This document shows positions 19,501 to 26,527 of a DNA stretch of 62,803 bases, one piece after another. The stretch is taken from assembly GCA_903917705.1 (NCBI GenBank), contig CAIXBQ010000109.1, positions 1-62,803 of the forward strand. The letters run 5' to 3'. Numbering within the stretch: position 1 is the stretch's first letter; each line of letters starts with the position of its first letter. The notes beneath the pieces are model-generated. The model worked only from the letters and a program-made list of their open reading frames with translations. It did not search any database and was not told where the DNA came from. A program made the position numbers and the translations under genes. The DNA is from an uncultured Verrucomicrobia subdivision 3 bacterium (GTDB lineage: Bacteria; Verrucomicrobiota; Verrucomicrobiia; Limisphaerales; UBA11358).

Positions 19501-21466
19501 TTGTGCCGCCGCTATAAATGTTTGGGCCAGTCAACGACACCGTGCCGCCGCCGCTCACGCTCACGCCACCGGCTCCGCCAATATTGGTGCCGGTGATGGA
19601 GTTTACGGAATATGTAAGGTTGCTGTTGTTAAACAACGCCAACCCCGGCTTGACCAAGGCTTGATTGACGGCCACGTTCGTCGCGCCCGTGGCCGTATCG
19701 TCAAACACCGCCACGCCGCCGTTGGCATAAATGCCGGTGCCGCCGGTCCAATTGCCGACGGTGTTGGTGTCCCAGTTGCCGTTGCTGATGCCGGTCCAGA
19801 CATTGGTCGTCGCGGCCGGAACGTTCAAGACCAAGGTGGTGGAGTTGGTAGACAAGGTGGCAGCGAACGGAGAATTTCCCAATACAAAACCGCCCGAACC
19901 ACCGATCGTCGTCCAGTTGACCAGCGGATAATTGTTGCCGGGCGTGACGGTGCCGCTGTTGATGTTCACCGTCACCGCACCGTTCAACGCCATCGTGCCG
20001 GGCTTGACCGGCGCGGTGGTCGTGCTGGCGAGGTTGAGAAATTCGATGGTCGTGGCGGTCGAAGACAGGGTCAGAGTCGAGGGCGTCAACTGGCTGGCGC
20101 CGGTGACGCTGATGTCCAGCGTTGCGCCGCTGGCGACGGTAATCGTGTTGGTGGTGAGCTGGGCGGAGCTGACTTGCAGTTTGCCCGCGTTGACAGTGGT
20201 GATGCCCTTGTAGGTATTGGCCGCCGTAAGGATCAACGTGCCGGAATCCACAACGACCTGGGTGTTGGTTCCCACGATGGGACCGGAGATGGTCTGCGTG
20301 CCGGTGCCAGCCTTATGGAGCCAGACGTTGCCGGCCGGAATCGTCCCGTCAAAATTGATTCCGATATCGCCGGTATAGCTGCCGTTGCCGTTATTGTTGC
20401 CAATCTTGAACAGGCTCTGAGATCCGCTACCGCAATAGACGCGCCCCAGACTGTTGCCGTTCAGGGAATCAATGGTACAATCCTTTCCATTCAAATTAAA
20501 ACCGGCCAACTGTTGGTTCACCAACGTCTGGGCGTTGCCGACGGTCAGGCTCTGGGTGGTGGGTAACTGGCTGGTGTTATTGTTTTGCTGCACCACGCCG
20601 CGTTCGATCTGAATGCCGCCGCTAAACCCACTCCAGTCAATGAACGGTTCGAGAAAAAACACTTTGCTTGGATTGGCGGAAACCGCCGTGACGCCCGACC
20701 CGCTGGTGATCGCGCCCGCCGAGGCATAATTGAAAACCAATCCCTGCGTGCCGTTGATCTTTAGAGAGCTGGTTGCGCCGTTGTTGCCAAGAAAAAACCC
20801 GCCCGTGCCCTGGTTGGTGACGGTGATTCTCGGAATCGAGCTGTCCGCCGCGGCGAAGGTCAGCGGATATAGACTGGTATTGTTCGACGAACCGCTGATG
20901 AGCATCAAGTCCTGGGAACTGCCATTCCAAGATATGCCATAAGTGGTGACATTGCCGTTGATCACAATCCCGCCAGAAGGAGTCGAAGAACCGCCGCCCG
21001 CTCCGGGAAAGCTGGCAATCGTGTTGTTGTCGTTGGGCGCAATGCCACCGGTCCAGTTGCCGCCCGCCAGCCAGTCAGGGTGCTGGCTAGCAGCGGCAGC
21101 GGCGGTAATGGAATTGAGCGCATACACGTTGGTGCCATTGAAAGTGGTCGCCACCTTGATATTGTTGCCGCTCGAATAAATCACAAAATATCTACCCGCC
21201 GTCGTAAAGGGATTATTGGCGGTCGTGCCCCCGGTGAAATATATCAGGTCGCCCACAGCATATGGGTTGGCGGGAACGAAAATCAACGGATTGCCGTTGG
21301 TGGAACTGATCGCTGTCTGGCTGACCGTTGCGGGATTGGCGTAGCCGATGAGGTTGACGGCGGTGGCGGTCTGGAAGCATCCCAACAAACCTGCCATCAG
21401 CAGGGCCAGGAGTAGGCAGTATGACACGACACTTTTGCGGCGGTTATTCAGTGAGGTTGCAAACAT
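13529..21466 (-). CDS. Giant secreted four-block beta-solenoid protein with PATR repeats, 2645 aa
   Basis: The N terminus has a strong hydrophobic segment ([15 protein letters not shown]). LLGC resembles a lipobox, so lipid anchoring of Cys30 or ordinary cleavage near TATA are both possible. The body divides into four blocks, each opening with a W-rich cap (about residues 110, 558, 1285, 2030, e.g. VWTGISNGNWDTN, VWSGAVNTNWD) and closing with a YxLIxxxx...LxLxV segment. Within the blocks are at least 12 PATR-type repeats such as LTKxGxGTLTLGGANSFSGG. A segment of about 120 residues is duplicated (nt 18540-18900 and 16260-16620, both with GTFDLNGWNETVATV). No translocator barrel follows. The last 60 residues are the shared module ending AVFYRLKF. 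A surface scaffold or adhesin role is inferred. Confidence 0.9.
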   Translation of the reverse strand: MFATSLNNRRKSVVSYCLLLALLMAGLLGCFQTATAVNLIGYANPATVSQTAISSTNGNPLIFVPANPYAVGDLIYFTGGTTANNPFTTAGRYFVIYSSGNNIKVATTFNGTNVYALNSITAAAAASQHPDWLAGGNWTGGIAPNDNNTIASFPGAGGGSSTPSGGIVINGNVTTYGISWNGSSQDLMLISGSSNNTSLYPLTFAAADSSIPRITVTNQGTGGFFLGNNGATSSLKINGTQGLVFNYASAGAITSGSGVTAVSANPSKVFFLEPFIDWSGFSGGIQIERGVVQQNNNTSQLPTTQSLTVGNAQTLVNQQLAGFNLNGKDCTIDSLNGNSLGRVYCGSGSQSLFKIGNNNGNGSYTGDIGINFDGTIPAGNVWLHKAGTGTQTISGPIVGTNTQVVVDSGTLILTAANTYKGITTVNAGKLQVSSAQLTTNTITVASGATLDISVTGASQLTPSTLTLSSTATTIEFLNLASTTTAPVKPGTMALNGAVTVNINSGTVTPGNNYPLVNWTTIGGSGGFVLGNSPFAATLSTNSTTLVLNVPAATTNVWTGISNGNWDTNTVGNWTGGTGIYANGGVAVFDDTATGATNVAVNQALVKPGLALFNNSNLTYSVNSITGTNIGGAGGVSVSGGGTVSLTGPNIYSGGTTLSAGQLNLNYGGSSSANSAIGTGGLTISGGKLDNTSSGDVTLAPAIAQNWSGSFAYIGSIHNLNLGSGAVTLGAGTQVAVTNNTLTVSGAIGDGGLGYSLTKVGNGTLTLGGANSFSGGMTLIAGTLQVGNSAALGTGGSQLNGGVLDLNGTSLASSNNINNTAFVLTNSSASTGALAANSIVNANFTIGVGTGNISVARLIDLGSPLTVTKVGTGTLNFNGAGHNNLMAVTVNDGAALFGNTGGFTADRGVTLNAGTIKLNGTGSGGSSPNANLIGDNQPFAVNGGTFDLNGWNETVATVNGTNGVILNNAAGTTRTLTIGGDNGTNAFAGAIQNGSGTLALKLIGTGIQILSGLNTYTGGTTITNTATLQAGTNNVLPTAGGDVNVAGGTLDLNGFNNAINGLNGAGTVDNVTNTGSATLTVGANGNSGNFSGAIQNTAGTLSLTKTGAGTQILSGTSTYGGSTTISNGTLVVSGSLAGNGAVTVYAPGVLNASNASPSIAGAVILSGTNATLSLLDGAINTLTLNGNLTLTSSNVLRFDVSSGSTLDTINVNGTFAQTGKTAIYINALTSPDAFTSIPLITIASGSISAGNFTLGNTLPGVTLSLTSDPTHLYLNVVVTAPTQAYWHNHNIGAASTAWNGHTGSIYNWDTDQSSAINTATVPSAPTDVFFAANGATNFNTTLGADFTLKSLTFNVASNVTIGGANALTLNGALTVNSGAGTNTISAGSVVLGADQNVNVADAGNTLTISSPISGGHAFNVNPSSGSGKVVLSGSSSFTGGTIVNSGTLALNNPTNTLPDTGAVNVNGGTLNIGTNSDTVGAVTLTSGLISGSSGVLTGSSYNVQSGTVAANLGGTAAMTMTGSSVLLASNSTYSGGTTISSGTLQLGASNALGSGSVTLGANSLDLNGQTIPNVINFNGAGTLRNDGATAAVVTTDANVTSNPTIDTTGGDITIARLIGTGATRTVTKTGANALTFNGAGHNNLVKLVVNGGTVVCANSGGYSADRGFELDSGIVKLAGPGSGGSSPNANLFNDTQEFWLLGSGGTFDLNGWNETVATVYAVGGTVIENTATGTNSTLTVGADNGAANNTISGTLQDGGGVLSIAKTGTGVQILNGTSTYSGSTTINNGQLQVTASGASPGSTFVVNTNGGLLFQSDTGFTIGGLSGTGNIVLANDGGSAISLTVGGNNIPATYSGVLSEVGAGSTLTKIGTNTLTLSGANTYTGLTTANNGVLLITPNYVVGGDYTVNEGAVLGVSGNTSATSAQIGTLQCGISGTGVSTLLFTSLPVPTNAPVTVGTLSPVGSAGSVIISNTAALNVGTYNLINYTTLTGAGFSALTLAPLPPGTSAHLNNNTAATPKVIQIVVTAVAPQVWSGAVNTNWDVASTLNWKLSGASTNYHNASPVLFDDTVGSGQTTVNLTTNVQPNSVTVSNITKNYTIATVNGSGISAYDGFTKKGAGTVTLVNLTNSFAGAVNISAGTLVLSSSSFGGSDIVDNGSLVYSNGTPVVSIAVSGSGTLVQNGTNTLELAGTNNSYAGGTVIKSGTLQSDNAYALGTGPITLGDGTTANNATLQGLPGAGFANTNPIVVAAGGSGSYGVQWSGSGDYTLSGHVALNNAVTLRTTAGGALFMNGSIISGGANPNVTIDGAGTTTKQVYLNADNASTFTGNLIVTNKGGLKVGNTNALSSANTVSLDSTAFFDNGSMNVAIAGLNDYSGVGGTVAAAGSGKFLTLGGSGSYAFSGVIVNIGGIVKAGSGQQTLAGVNTYSGPTVVSNGTLVVNGSLAGGTVTVNGGVLSGTGTLNGATTVPSGGTLSPGGGGIGTLTVSNSLTLAGNTVIQLNKSLAQSNDVIAVSGALVYGGTLAVTNLGGSLVAGDAFRIFKSGGSGSVTLAGDAGSGLSFSFSDGVLTVVSAGPGGPAMLTNSVSGSTLSLSWPAGQGWLLQMQTNNLSTGLGTNWMDVPGSTGISSTNITLDLGQPAVFYRLKF

Positions 21467-21628
21467 AGGATTTGGTTTGGTTTTAGTGATTCAGGAAACT
21501 GGAGACGGTTTGACACCCGGGGAGCAGGGATCGACTTTGGTGCTTTTCGATAATTCGACAGCGGTTGACATGGTGTTGTCTGGTGTTTGCCTATTACTAA
21601 ACCACGCAAGTGTGGTTATCAACCTCGG

Positions 21629-21648
21629 TTTAAGTTACCCTATTAAGC
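21629..21648 (-). promoter_or_regulatory. Degenerate LacI-type operator-like site upstream of the 2645-aa protein
   Basis: TTTAAGTTACCCTATTAAGC resembles the other two sites if one base is inserted: TTTA, GTTA and CTATTAA are kept, but the inverted arms are weak. It lies about 163 bp before the start codon at 21466, close to the 147-bp distance at the other giant gene. A separate inverted repeat, AACCAC (21599-21604) and GTGGTT (21612-21617), lies beside it. The match may be chance. Confidence 0.3.
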
Positions 21649-21695
21649 AAGACCATGGGGTCCCGTCCAAATGAAAAAATGGAGAAGACAGGCGT

Positions 21696-22754
21696 TCAGG
21701 AGGAACGGCGGCGCGGCATGGATTTGCCGTTCTGCCAGGTGCTCTCCACGAGAATCCGGCACGGGGCGGCAGGTTCACCACGCTCGTTGATGTTAAGCTG
21801 CTTGACCAGCATCTCCACTGCAATCTTACCAATCTCCGTCGCACGCTGGTCAATGCCGGCGTCCACAGGAATGTCCGCCATGGAGGTGCCGGCCACCGCG
21901 ATGTCACGCGGTATGCGATAGCCCAATTTTTTGATTATGCCGGGGATGTCCGCCACCGTGGTCAACACGGCGTCAGGCCGGCAGGCCTTGAGCCAGCCAG
22001 CCACCTGCTGCTCCACTTGCGCCGGTTGCTGCCGGGCCTTTTCGCCGTCGATAACCAACTGCGAACCGGCGGCCTGGATGCCAAGCAGATGCTGCGCCGC
22101 AAGAAAGCCGCCTGTGTAGTTGCCACCAATGTTTTCATCCAACTCACGGTTCAGCACGAAGCCGATTTTTCGGTAGCCCAGCCGGTGAATATTGCGAATC
22201 GCCAACACGGTGGCTCGAAACTGGTCGGAGGTCACCACATTGGAATCCGGATTTTGCACCGACAAGCCGAAGCGAATCAGCGAAAATTTGCTCCAGTCAA
22301 AATCCGTCCAAACCATTGTTTCCCGATGCGGATGCGGTGGAATCAAGACACCTTGGATGCCGCGCGCCAGCAGGATGCGCTCAAAGCGATTGGCCGAGCA
22401 GTCATTGGGCCAGCAGATTTCCTCCACGATATAGCCAAATTCCTTTGCCGCCGCCTTCGCGCCCTGCCAATAACCTTCAAACTCGTGGAAGCGATGCAAC
22501 TCCTCCGGCCGCACCCAGTGATTGATCCAGCCAATGACGCCGTGAAATGTGGATGGCCCAGTGGTCCGGCGATAGGCTGACAACCCGGCCAAAAACGGAT
22601 CCGGCTGATAGCCCATTTTTTTTGCCATGCGATGCACCTCCGTCCGACGTGCAGGCGAGATGCGATGATGATTTTTCAACGCCAGCGATACCGTGACATG
22701 GGAAACCCCCAGTTTGGCAGCAATATCGTATTGCGTCACTCGTCGGTTCTGCAT
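21696..22754 (-). CDS. LacI-family transcriptional regulator, 352 aa
   Basis: Residues 1-60 form a LacI helix-turn-helix plus hinge (RVTQYDIAAKLGVSHVTVSL, then RRTEVHRMAKKMGYQPDP). The rest is a periplasmic-binding-protein-like sensor domain, with typical segments such as GVLIPPHPHRE and DIAVAGTSMADIPVD. The ATG at 22754 is preferred over an adjacent GTG. The gene is first in the minus-strand block and is followed, 229 bp later, by the giant solenoid gene. A near-perfect inverted repeat 40 bp upstream suggests autoregulation. A related site before the other giant gene suggests it controls this locus in response to a breakdown sugar. Confidence 0.93.
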   Translation of the reverse strand: MQNRRVTQYDIAAKLGVSHVTVSLALKNHHRISPARRTEVHRMAKKMGYQPDPFLAGLSAYRRTTGPSTFHGVIGWINHWVRPEELHRFHEFEGYWQGAKAAAKEFGYIVEEICWPNDCSANRFERILLARGIQGVLIPPHPHRETMVWTDFDWSKFSLIRFGLSVQNPDSNVVTSDQFRATVLAIRNIHRLGYRKIGFVLNRELDENIGGNYTGGFLAAQHLLGIQAAGSQLVIDGEKARQQPAQVEQQVAGWLKACRPDAVLTTVADIPGIIKKLGYRIPRDIAVAGTSMADIPVDAGIDQRATEIGKIAVEMLVKQLNINERGEPAAPCRILVESTWQNGKSMPRRRSS

Positions 22755-22793
22755 CACAGATTAATGCCCCCAGAATAGCGGCCAGGCAAGATA

Positions 22794-22813
22794 TTTAGTT
22801 AATTGATTAACCC
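22794..22813 (-). promoter_or_regulatory. LacI-type operator-like site, copy 1
   Basis: TTTAGTTAATTGATTAACCC contains the inverted repeat GTTAAT-TG-ATTAAC (22798-22811) and lies 40 bp upstream of the LacI start codon. The same 20-mer with three central changes is at 6003-6022. LacI-family proteins usually bind palindromes of about this size near their own promoter, so autoregulation is likely. Binding itself is inferred. Confidence 0.6.
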
Positions 22814-23154
22814 AGAAACCCCATTATTTCCATCAAGTTTGCAGATGCGATGCCACCGCCGCGCGCGAACAATCAAGCACGAGAATCGCCCGAATCTTAA
22901 TTAAACGATCCTGCGGTCAGATGACAGCTTTATGGATCAAAAGAGGCAAAAGTTTTCAGTTGCCAACAGTTGCCAGAAATGACTTTTAACACCCCATTGG
23001 CGCTTATTTGATGGGATTTATAAACGCGTGACCATTGATGCGTTTCACCCTTATTTTACTGTGTTAGTCTTGCATTTTTGGCTGATTCTAAGCACAGATT
23101 GGCAATTACAAGCAGAGTCCCTTCGGGACTTTTCCAGCTCCGTTCCCCCCTTGA

Positions 23155-23174
23155 CCCAGCCTTGAAAGGCTGGG
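23155..23174. repeat. Perfect 8-bp stem with TGAA tetraloop
   Basis: CCCAGCCT pairs with AGGCTGGG around TGAA. A short T-rich stretch (CTATTTTC) follows on the plus strand, so it could terminate a plus-strand transcript, but no gene ends just upstream. It stands next to another hairpin (23116-23130) and a REP-like copy, so it more likely belongs to the local repeat cluster. Confidence 0.5.
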
Positions 23175-23212
23175 CTATTTTCATTGAATCCTCTGCTTTG
23201 TCGGTCCTTGCG

Positions 23213-23225
23213 GTCCGTGCCGGAC
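23213..23225 (+). repeat. REP-like hairpin, copy 1
   Basis: GTCCG-TGC-CGGAC, the same 5-bp stem with triloop as at 29197, 33028 and (loop TAC) 38848. Here TGG follows where the others have GGG. It lies in the gap before the glycosidase gene at 23685. Confidence 0.55.
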
Positions 23226-23684
23226 TGGCGGATTGAGCAGAGCGAACTTCTTGCGGAGTGCCACCATTTGTATTTCGAGGGCAATCAAATCACCGGAAAC
23301 GTTCACAGGGTGCATGGCGGACGACTTCTCCCAGTTGCGACCGGCGATGACGGTGCGAGTAAATATTGCCCAAACGGTTTACACTGCCACCACGATCTGT
23401 GGTTTTGGAACAGGCTTTAAAACCGGTCCAACGCAATCAAATCAAGATTCAGCCGTCGGCGACCGGAGCAGCCATCCCCAATGGAAAACCAATCCACCTG
23501 CATCGGTTTTGGGCGCAGCAACCGGTGGTTGAATGTTGGCCGGCCGATGTTTAGTCTTTTGGCGAACAGCCCAACACTATTCCAGTTCGCAAACGGAACA
23601 ATGCGCCACAAAGAGTGACAGGATGATGGTAACAGAGAAATGGCCAACCTGGCCGCGGGCAGGATTTTTGCCGGCTGACGACAC

Positions 23685-26447
23685 ATGAGCACAATCATTA
23701 AACTCAAAAGACTATTTTTCCACCGGCACGCCCAGAGGGGTCCGGGAAAGCCGCGCAAAGACAACTTTCCATCCACCCCAGCCAGCCGCCTGCCGACAGG
23801 GATAGCGTTTCTTGTATTGATTGCATCCGCCACGGCCGCCACGACGCGACTGGAGGAACTCGACCTGACCGCCATGACATCAGGCTGGGGCAAGCCGCAG
23901 GTGAATCTGGGTGTCGGGGGCGAGCCTTTTGCAGTGGGGGGTGAGTTGTTTGAAGGCGGCATCGGCACCCATGCGCCCTCCTCGTGGAAGTTGTCCCTCG
24001 CCGGCAAAGCAACGGAGTTTCGGGCGCGGGTGGGGGTAAATGACGGCAGTCCGGGCAAGGTGGAATTCATCGTTCGCGGCGATGGCAAAGATCTGTTCCG
24101 CTCCGGCCCCATGCGCGGGGGTGACGCGGCCAAGCCCGTGCGCGTCAACCTGACCGGCGTGAACCAGCTTGAACTTGACGTTGATCCGCTGGGCGAAACG
24201 ACATCAGACCATGCCGACTGGGTGGAGCCGGTGATTGCACACGAGGGGGCGCCGCTGCCCACGGCACGACCGAAGCCGCCCGAGGAAGCCCTGCTTCCCG
24301 ACCAACCGGGCGAACCCCCGAATGCGGGCGCAGTCATCCAGTGGGAAGAAAAATCCGGCGCGCTCAGCCTGAGCTATGATGGGAAAACGATCTTCGGAGG
24401 CCAGTGTCCCGGCGCGAAGCTGGCCGCAACCAACTCCCGGAAAAATCAAGCCGTCACGCAGACGATCACGCTCACGGGGACAGGGTTGAAACTTGAAGGC
24501 GTCGTGAACACGGATAACGAAGCCATCGCCGCCGAGACAATGGGAGCCGCACAGAAAGCGTTTCCGCTCGTCCGCACGAGCGTGGGCGGCCCGAGCCGCA
24601 ATCTACGCAACAACTCCATTTACGAACGACAACATGACTGGCTGCTGGCCGGACCGGAGGCACAGACCCGGCTGGAACCACAATCCACGAACCAATTCAA
24701 ACTGATTTGCGCCGGCGACCGGATTGAACTGGTCTTTCAGCCGCGCTTTTATCAGCGGCACAAAAACATCAGCGAATTCCGCCCGTGGACCTACGCGGTG
24801 CGAAAGGATTCGATCACCGGCTGGTCATCGTGGTGGGCCTATATGCGGAAGTTCACCCAGCGCGATCTCGAACAACTGCTGGCAGTCTGGCAAAACAAAC
24901 ATTTCGCGGATTACGGTTACCGGTTCATCCAGATCGACGATTGTTTTCAGGGCGGCACCGATGGCGGCCGCAAGATGGAGCCGATGGCCTACGGTTATCC
25001 CGGCGGCCGGCCGGAAACGTGGCTCGACTGGCGGCGCGACCTGTTCCCGTCAGGCATGGCCGGCTACGCCGCCGCCTGCCGCAATGCGGGCTTCGATCCA
25101 GGCATCTGGATCGGCAGCCAGTTCGCCGACGTCCAGGTCGTTGAGCAACATCCTGACTGGTTTGTGCAGGGACGAGACGGCAAGCCCTACGCCGGTCCCT
25201 GGGTCGGATACTCGGTGGATGCCACGATTCCCGAGGCGGCCGATGCCATTGTCCGTCCGACCTACCGCGGCGTCCACCAGGCCGATTTTTCCTATGTCAA
25301 AATAGACATCCTGCGACATCGCCTCTACGACAACCTGAATCTCAATCCCGAATACTGCACCCGCCGGGGATTCACGCCGGCGGAAATATTCCGCGCCTAT
25401 CTGAAAACCGCCCGCGAAGAACTGGGCCCGAGCACCTTTATCCTCTCGTGCTGGGGCGTGCTGCCGGAATCCGTCGGCATCGCCGATGCGTGCCGGATCG
25501 GCGGCGACGGCTACGGCCCCGTCACATTGCAGCAATACAATTCATGGAACGGCATCGTGTGGCGGAATGATCCCGACCACTGCGATGTCCTGCCGCATTT
25601 CAAACCGGCTGAGGCGGGCAATGTCACCAAGACAACCAAGGTTCAAGCGGCAGCGGCGGACACCGTCATCCGGCCAGCCCTGGCATCCATTGCCGGCTGC
25701 CTGTTGATGCTGAGCGACCGGCCGGCCGTGTATGAGGATGAGGCCAATCTGGAAGGACTGCGCCGCGCAGCACCCGTGCTATTCAGCGTGCCCGGCCAGC
25801 TCTACGATTTTGATCCGTCGAAAAGCCGCAACCTCGTCACGAGGTCGCGCACGAGCATCACCAGCGGGGCAAAACCGTCGCCCATTGACGCGGATCAATT
25901 CGGCCGGGTGTGTCCCTGGTGGCTCAATGAATTCAACTTCCCGTTTGAGCATTGGAATGTGCTGCACCAGCTCAATTGGACAGAGAAGGCGACAGAAAAA
26001 TCCGCCCTCAACTTCGCCAGCATCGGCCTCGCGGCGGACAAGACCTTTCTCGTTTATGAATTCTGGTCGCACAATTTTCTGGGCAGCTTCCGGGGACAGG
26101 TTGAATTGCCCGCGCTGAAACCGATGGGGCTGGCGAGCTACGCCATCCGAGAGCAAGTCGATCATCCGCAAATCGTCAGCACCAGCCGCCACCTCAGCCA
26201 AGGCGGGGTGGATCTGGTCAGCATCGAGTGGAGCGGGGAAAAACTAACAGGCCGTTCCCGGGTGGTCGCCGGCGACCGCTATGAACTCACGCTGCATGTT
26301 CCCCAAGGTTACAAGCTACAAACCGCGCAGTTCGGCCAAGCGCCGGCAGAAGTCATCACGGAAGGTGAAATCGCACGCGTCGCCTTCACTCCGACCGCCA
26401 CCGGCGTGGTGGATTGGAACGTCGCCTTTAACAAAGTCCGCCGATAA
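23685..26447 (+). CDS. Secreted NPCBM-domain glycoside hydrolase of clan GH-D type (alpha-galactosidase-like), 920 aa
   Basis: A 37-residue polar head precedes the export core (GIAFLVLIASATAA), so the true start could be debated, but no later ATG fits. Residues about 55-188 are an NPCBM galactose-binding-like domain (GGIGTHAPSSWKLSL, DHADWVEPVI). Residues about 340-700 resemble a GH27/GH36 TIM barrel: YGYRFIQIDDCF (about 411-421), PGIWIGSQF (about 472-480), and FSYVKID with D541 as candidate nucleophile. IADACRIGGDGY supplies D601 or D608 as candidate acid. The remainder is beta-rich. The substrate is probably an alpha-galactoside or related sugar. It is followed 80 bp later by a GH36 gene with the same NPCBM module, so the two are probably co-transcribed. 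Confidence 0.82.
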   Translation: MSTIIKLKRLFFHRHAQRGPGKPRKDNFPSTPASRLPTGIAFLVLIASATAATTRLEELDLTAMTSGWGKPQVNLGVGGEPFAVGGELFEGGIGTHAPSSWKLSLAGKATEFRARVGVNDGSPGKVEFIVRGDGKDLFRSGPMRGGDAAKPVRVNLTGVNQLELDVDPLGETTSDHADWVEPVIAHEGAPLPTARPKPPEEALLPDQPGEPPNAGAVIQWEEKSGALSLSYDGKTIFGGQCPGAKLAATNSRKNQAVTQTITLTGTGLKLEGVVNTDNEAIAAETMGAAQKAFPLVRTSVGGPSRNLRNNSIYERQHDWLLAGPEAQTRLEPQSTNQFKLICAGDRIELVFQPRFYQRHKNISEFRPWTYAVRKDSITGWSSWWAYMRKFTQRDLEQLLAVWQNKHFADYGYRFIQIDDCFQGGTDGGRKMEPMAYGYPGGRPETWLDWRRDLFPSGMAGYAAACRNAGFDPGIWIGSQFADVQVVEQHPDWFVQGRDGKPYAGPWVGYSVDATIPEAADAIVRPTYRGVHQADFSYVKIDILRHRLYDNLNLNPEYCTRRGFTPAEIFRAYLKTAREELGPSTFILSCWGVLPESVGIADACRIGGDGYGPVTLQQYNSWNGIVWRNDPDHCDVLPHFKPAEAGNVTKTTKVQAAAADTVIRPALASIAGCLLMLSDRPAVYEDEANLEGLRRAAPVLFSVPGQLYDFDPSKSRNLVTRSRTSITSGAKPSPIDADQFGRVCPWWLNEFNFPFEHWNVLHQLNWTEKATEKSALNFASIGLAADKTFLVYEFWSHNFLGSFRGQVELPALKPMGLASYAIREQVDHPQIVSTSRHLSQGGVDLVSIEWSGEKLTGRSRVVAGDRYELTLHVPQGYKLQTAQFGQAPAEVITEGEIARVAFTPTATGVVDWNVAFNKVRR

Positions 26448-26527
26448 CGCGCGGCTAAAATCGAAACATGAACAACGGACGGACGAAGGTCTTGGCCGTT
26501 TCAATTCAAGGCCAAAATAATTTCACA

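Larger units (their letters stand above)
22814..23684. other. Long divergent intergenic region with direct repeat, hairpins and a REP-like copy
   Basis: This gap separates the LacI gene (minus) from the first NPCBM glycosidase gene (plus). It is AT-rich near 22980-23100, where promoters would be expected. It contains a tandem decamer, CAGTTGCCAA then CAGTTGCCAG (22957-22976); a hairpin AGTCCC-TTC-GGGACT (23116-23130); a hairpin CCCAGCCT-TGAA-AGGCTGGG (23155-23174); and a REP-like stem at 23213-23225. Short open frames here (for example 23051-23284 minus) show no protein-like features. I see no RNA gene. Confidence 0.6.

Noticed and set aside
14900..20600. Long plus-strand open frames (for example 15677-16816, 16497-17537, 19355-20566) within the giant solenoid gene
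   Set aside because: They are antisense shadows of GC-rich, Gly/Thr/Asn-rich repeats. They are low-complexity, lack domains, and the minus-strand frame is continuous for 2645 codons.
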